Source: JBBQQG01 sp038216175 (GTDB lineage Bacteria > Patescibacteriota > Saccharimonadia > Saccharimonadales > OMJO01). Taken from it: a stretch of 18,148 nt of DNA. This document shows positions 15,461-18,148 of this stretch, in pieces. The notes under the pieces are model-generated. The model searched no databases. It saw nothing but the letters and a program-made list of their open reading frames with translations, and was not told the DNA's origin. Both the position numbers and the translations under genes were made by a program. Position 1 is the first letter of the stretch. Every line of letters begins with the position of its first letter. Location: NCBI GenBank assembly GCA_038216175.1, contig JBBQQG010000021.1, forward strand, positions 1 to 18,148. Reading direction: 5' to 3'.

Positions 15461-16729
15461 TTAACGCTCATAGATTTTCGCGGAACTATCAAATGAAGAC
15501 ACGAGCGAACACGCTTTACCAACAATTGTTTCAACTTTGAGTATACGATCACTTGTCAACTGTGCAAGCAGGCACCCCTGTGGCTGATTGTTTACCCTGA
15601 AGGTTATTGTCTGATTGCCAGTGATAGTAGTACTGTTGCCGTCTGACGCTTTGCCATCAATTAGTTGTTGGAATGGCAACAAATCGTACTTGACTAAACC
15701 TGAGCTAACACCCACGTTTGTCGGAACTATTGCAGCTGGGCTGAGTCCGAATTGCTGAGCATTGCTACCCCAGCTACCTATTGATGCCTCCCAGAAGGTT
15801 GGATCATAGTTGTTTGGTGCGAAAGCGAGATGATTTTTCCAATTATTTGGATCGTTTTGGCCATTGCCAGTGTACCCTCCATAGCCTTGAACAAACCAGT
15901 TTCCAGATAACTTACCGTCTATATCGTAATCGATTTTACCCGAACGTGGCTCAATCTTGCGTGGATTGAGTGCGAGCATCTGGGTTTTAAGCTCCGGGGT
16001 AACGTAATCGAGCGGATCTGCTGTATGAATTTTCCAGGGTTCACCCTTGTAATGATCTGGGACTACATATCCGCTTAACGTCTTCGTAGTGTCCCAGACT
16101 GCAAAATCTAGCGTTTGTCCGCCAATATGACCAATAACGTCGCCTGCTTTGACTGCAATGTGAACACTGGCGCGATCACCATTAATCTGAGATTTTATAT
16201 TTGGTGTAAGGCTGGTGAGTAGGTCGAAATAACTGCCGAAAGTACAGGTATAAGATATGACTACTCGGTACTCATCAGGAGCTTTATTGTTGTAAAAACT
16301 GCCTCCGCCCGACGTGCGGTGCTCTATGTCAGTGATATATCCATCTGCAGGTGCCCGTACTTCGTATGCGTCTCGAGGGGAGTCGTACCTGGCAGGGGCA
16401 AAATATTGATGGTCAATCGGTGTTACATGCTCGTTCACCATAAGTCCGTACGGGATAATACTACTCACGTCGCCTGCTTTCATCGGCAGGACACTGAGTT
16501 TAACCGAACCACTGCCACTGCACGACCCGAACAGTTGTTGTCGGGCTTGCTCTGAGCTGTTACCAGTATCGGATGTATTCAAAGAGTGGGATGTTTGGCT
16601 TTTACTAGTTTTTTTAGCCACTGTGTATCCCACGAAGCCAATAGTACCAATTACTACTACAATTAATAGCACCACCAAAATATGGCTAAATCCTTCTTGG
16701 TTGTCGATTTGTTCTCTTAACATAAGCAT
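15461..16729 (-). CDS. Membrane-anchored protein with M23/LytM-like fold, probably non-catalytic
   Basis: 422 residues. Seen: a short cytoplasmic N-terminus, one membrane helix at about residues 15-37 (LVVLLIVVVIGTIGFVGY), a Ser/Thr/Gln linker to about 65, then an outer domain with VTPIDHQYF near 102, VRAPADGYITDIEHR near 124, VKAGDVIGHIGGQTLDFAVWD near 193 and a C-terminal region with two further Cys (four in all). The APADG and G-x-I-x-H-I-G patterns match the beta-barrel core of M23/LytM endopeptidases, but the HxH zinc motif is replaced by LDFAVWD. It probably binds wall or sugar ligands or is a scaffold. Two ATGs lie two codons apart; the first (16727-16729) is eight bases after a TATACT box, and no Shine-Dalgarno sequence is present. 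Confidence 0.8.
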   Translation of the reverse strand: MLMLREQIDNQEGFSHILVVLLIVVVIGTIGFVGYTVAKKTSKSQTSHSLNTSDTGNSSEQARQQLFGSCSGSGSVKLSVLPMKAGDVSSIIPYGLMVNEHVTPIDHQYFAPARYDSPRDAYEVRAPADGYITDIEHRTSGGGSFYNNKAPDEYRVVISYTCTFGSYFDLLTSLTPNIKSQINGDRASVHIAVKAGDVIGHIGGQTLDFAVWDTTKTLSGYVVPDHYKGEPWKIHTADPLDYVTPELKTQMLALNPRKIEPRSGKIDYDIDGKLSGNWFVQGYGGYTGNGQNDPNNWKNHLAFAPNNYDPTFWEASIGSWGSNAQQFGLSPAAIVPTNVGVSSGLVKYDLLPFQQLIDGKASDGNSTTITGNQTITFRVNNQPQGCLLAQLTSDRILKVETIVGKACSLVSSFDSSAKIYER

Positions 16730-16737
16730 TGTCTTTG

Positions 16738-16743
16738 AGTATA
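16738..16743 (-). promoter_or_regulatory. -10 box of the M23-like gene, predicted leaderless
   Basis: TATACT on the minus strand ends eight bases before the ATG. No Shine-Dalgarno sequence is present between them and no clear -35 is seen. Confidence 0.4.
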
Positions 16744-16846
16744 AACTGCAATTCTCAAATATTATAAACTTTCATATCAATGAGATCTATAATCCGATCG
16801 ATATTATAAATGTTAATAAAGATTAGTGCTGCTAGTGGTTAAAAGT

Positions 16847-16873
16847 CTACACCTAATTTATGATGAGGTGTAG
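16847..16873 (-). terminator. Hairpin downstream of the two-helix membrane protein
   Basis: On the minus strand CTACACCT and AGGTGTAG form a perfect 8-bp stem with an 11-base loop, followed by ACTTTTAAC. It lies about 75 bases after the stop at 16948 and before the M23-like gene, a fitting place for an intrinsic terminator, though the U-run is short. Confidence 0.4.
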
Positions 16874-16947
16874 AGATGCAGGAAAATATTAGATAGGCTG
16901 TTTCAGGAGTACATGCTTCATTAGGTAGAGCTGGGGGTTAGACCAGC

Positions 16948-17202
16948 CTAACTATCACTCAATATTTCAGCAACAAGACCGGCCATTATGCCAACATAGA
17001 GTGTATTGGCTATTTCGGCAGTTGTCAGTATTTGGGAATCAATGTTTGAGGGTATTAAAATAGCATCAATACCTTTCATGCTAGCATACCCAACCAGTCC
17101 TCCAAGTGCAGTGATGCCAAGAACCTTCGCTGCTCGAGGAAGAGCTTCGAAACTTCTACGTAATACACCATGTTCGTTTTCAACTGACTTTTCATTACTC
17201 AC
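16948..17202 (-). CDS. Small hypothetical membrane protein, 84 residues
   Basis: Unrecognised. A charged N-terminus (about 25 residues) precedes a Gly-rich hydrophobic helix (VLGITALGGLVGYASM) and a second one near the C-terminus (TLYVGIMAGLVAEIL), with a short polar loop between. Small Gly-rich two-helix proteins include holin-like, toxin-like and structural membrane proteins; nothing here decides among them. The start is GTG at 17200-17202. It lacks a Shine-Dalgarno sequence but follows a good promoter (TTGACT, 16 bases, TATTAT) by seven bases, the best reason to believe the gene is real. It lies 187 bases downstream of vapC. Confidence 0.6.
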   Translation of the reverse strand: MSNEKSVENEHGVLRRSFEALPRAAKVLGITALGGLVGYASMKGIDAILIPSNIDSQILTTAEIANTLYVGIMAGLVAEILSDS

Positions 17203-17209
17203 ACAACAT

Positions 17210-17237
17210 ATAATACCATATTATTTATATCAGTCAA
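17210..17237 (-). promoter_or_regulatory. Promoter of the two-helix membrane protein gene, predicted leaderless
   Basis: Minus strand: TTGACT at 17232-17237, 16-base spacer, TATTAT at 17210-17215, then seven bases to the GTG. Confidence 0.55.
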
Positions 17238-17389
17238 TTTGCACTATAAAATCTGCGCATAAATGCTTATGCTTGGTGTATCATCGTTGACATATTACAA
17301 ACATCTGTATCAGAGCAACTCAATAACGCAAAACTAGAAAAACTGGCTCAGATATACAATTTATCAGGCGATTTAATTTAACGAAACTG

Positions 17390-17776
17390 CTAAAGGGCTT
17401 TTACGTGTTTTCCGCCTTTGCTCACCAATCGTTGATCAAATGTCACTAGCTTATTATTGTATGCCTCAGCTTCGGCAGATGCATAGCAATCAACGATTGA
17501 AAGCGAAGGGTGATGTTCGTAAAGACTAACAGCATTCAACAAAAAGTAGGGGTTATGTACAACATTTGAAAAACCAAGGAAATCGGTCACAAGTTTAGTT
17601 AAATCCTGACGAGTAAGCCCAATGACTTTTTCCAAAACATAGATAACCTCAACGGTAACAACGTCAGTTACGTATACTTTATTTTTGGTGATTATCTCAG
17701 TTGCTTTTTCTGTCTGCTCCGGTACATCATCTAAAATGAAACGTAAGACCACGTTGGTATCTAAGCTAGTTATCAT
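17390..17776 (-). CDS. vapC: VapC-type PIN-domain toxin (ribonuclease)
   Basis: 128 residues, a typical PIN toxin length. Seen: SLDTNVVLRF with Asp6, VTVEVIYVLEK with Glu43, SLSIVDCYASAEA with Asp96 and LVTFDQRL with Asp114: the full set of acidic residues that bind Mg2+ or Mn2+ in PIN ribonucleases. VapC toxins cleave tRNA, rRNA or other RNA and are held inactive by the antitoxin. ATG at 17774-17776 lies inside the end of the antitoxin gene (11-base overlap), the usual arrangement for coupled antitoxin-first translation. It is intact, with all active-site residues, so it should be an active toxin. The RNA target cannot be predicted. Confidence 0.92.
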   Translation of the reverse strand: MITSLDTNVVLRFILDDVPEQTEKATEIITKNKVYVTDVVTVEVIYVLEKVIGLTRQDLTKLVTDFLGFSNVVHNPYFLLNAVSLYEHHPSLSIVDCYASAEAEAYNNKLVTFDQRLVSKGGKHVKAL

Positions 17777-18035
17777 GTCCCGCTACCCAAGCTTTGGCTG
17801 CAGCTTGGCGCAACGAGTCTCCTGAAAGTCCTTTGAGATGATTCGGTATATTCTTTGTTATCCTTGCTCTTGTCGCTTCAAAAGCTTTGATATCAGTACC
17901 CGCGTTAAGAACTATTTGATTATCACTATTAAGAGCCAGCGTTAATTTTTGGCCAGTTCGGAGTCCAAGTGCTTTACGCAGTGGTGCCGCAATAGTAATA
18001 GTACCTTTACTCGTAACTGTTGTGTCGTATGTCAT
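17766..18035 (-). CDS. vapB: AbrB/MazE-type (SpoVT-AbrB) antitoxin of the VapBC pair
   Basis: 89 residues. Residues 4-46 form a swapped-hairpin AbrB domain: TTVTSKGTITIAAPLRKALGL, then GQKLTLALNSDNQIVL. The remaining 43 residues are helical and basic (FEATRARITKNI, SLRQAAAKAWVAGHDN) and should wrap around the toxin. Such antitoxins bind DNA as dimers and repress their own operon, more tightly with toxin bound. ATG at 18033-18035 has no Shine-Dalgarno sequence; a strong promoter ends seven bases upstream, and a perfect inverted repeat covers both the -10 box and the start codon, which fits autorepression. Confidence 0.92.
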   Translation of the reverse strand: MTYDTTVTSKGTITIAAPLRKALGLRTGQKLTLALNSDNQIVLNAGTDIKAFEATRARITKNIPNHLKGLSGDSLRQAAAKAWVAGHDN

Positions 18036-18063
18036 GTATTACATTTTAACAATTGTAATACAT
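18034..18063. promoter_or_regulatory. vapBC operator: perfect 10-bp inverted repeat
   Basis: ATGTATTACA (18034-18043) and TGTAATACAT (18054-18063) are exact inverted copies separated by 10 bases, so equivalent points are 20 bases apart, two helical turns. The repeat covers the -10 box, most of the spacer and part of the start codon. This is what is expected for a VapB dimer-of-dimers site. Confidence 0.7.
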
Positions 18064-18071
18064 CTTGTCAA
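18043..18071 (-). promoter_or_regulatory. vapBC promoter, predicted leaderless
   Basis: Minus strand: consensus TTGACA at 18066-18071, a 17-base spacer and TAAAAT at 18043-18048, then seven bases to the vapB ATG. This is the best-formed promoter in the window. Confidence 0.7.
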
Positions 18072-18148
18072 TTTCTTTCTTTAATTCGAAAGTTGATTGT
18101 TAAAGTACGCCCCCGATATACTGAGGTCAAAGTACTTATGGTTGGTGC

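Noticed and set aside
15461..16729. Type IV prepilin, because of the EGF-hydrophobic N-terminus
   Set aside because: Glu at position 5 after the would-be cleavage site is missing, and the protein is large with an M23-like outer domain.
16930..16947. Terminator at GCTGG...CCAGC just after the 84-residue gene
   Set aside because: The stem is only five pairs and no U-tract follows on the minus strand.
1..18148. Use of UGA as glycine (code 25) as in Gracilibacteria or SR1
   Set aside because: TGA is the natural stop at several gene junctions (5357, 7290, 8393), and the glycosyltransferases end at family-typical lengths with it.
1..18148. CRISPR array, insertion sequence, tRNA or rRNA genes
   Set aside because: No regularly spaced repeats, transposase-like protein, tRNA cloverleaf or rRNA-like sequence was recognised on either strand.

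Overview
The window looks like a chromosomal segment of a low-GC Candidatus Saccharibacteria (TM7) or closely related Patescibacteria genome. This assignment is by recognition, not by search. The clues are the membrane anchor of the protein at 15461-16729 (a GFSHI-type start followed by a Val/Ile-rich helix, frequent in that group), small compact genes, a polysaccharide operon with very tight gene overlaps, and a GT-C enzyme with a mycobacterial AftD-like layout. TGA is used as a stop at several gene junctions, so the UGA=Gly code of Gracilibacteria/SR1 does not apply. Every gene I can support lies on the minus strand.

Region 1 (about 1-10,660): an eight-gene surface-polysaccharide operon, read from right to left. 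The order is a Wzx-type flippase (9373-10647), a GtrB/ArnC-like polyprenyl-phosphate sugar transferase with two C-terminal membrane helices (8393-9361), a GT4 enzyme (7290-8396), a GT2 enzyme (6454-7293), a second GT4 (5357-6454), a second GT2 (4446-5360), a polysaccharide pyruvyl transferase (3333-4430) and a very large membrane GT-C glycosyltransferase (1-3323, running off the window) with two tandem jelly-roll-like domains. Four junctions overlap by 1-4 bases and the rest are 9-15 bases apart, so the genes are almost certainly co-transcribed and translationally coupled. My reading is that cytoplasmic GT2/GT4 enzymes build a lipid-linked glycan, the pyruvyl transferase decorates it, the flippase exports it, and the GtrB-like enzyme supplies polyprenyl-P-sugar to the GT-C enzyme, which acts outside.

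Region 2 (10,784-12,772): a PadR regulator followed by a HAAS-like/pentapeptide-repeat gene. The second gene is split by a one-base frame disruption in an A6/T6 run at 11598-11603. Upstream lie an NTF2-like protein and a 68-residue unknown protein.

Region 3 (13,160-16,729): single genes encoding a RibD-C/dihydrofolate-reductase-fold protein, a GNAT acetyltransferase, a YdeI/OmdA-family protein and a membrane-anchored M23-fold protein lacking the usual metal ligands.

Region 4 (16,948-18,071): a small two-helix membrane protein and a VapBC toxin-antitoxin pair. The VapBC promoter and start codon are embedded in a perfect 10-bp inverted repeat.

A recurring regulatory pattern runs through the window. 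Seven transcription units have a -10 box 6-9 bases before the start codon and no Shine-Dalgarno sequence, which predicts leaderless mRNAs. Other genes, mainly operon-internal ones, carry clear Shine-Dalgarno sequences. No tRNA, rRNA, CRISPR array, insertion sequence or replication origin was seen.
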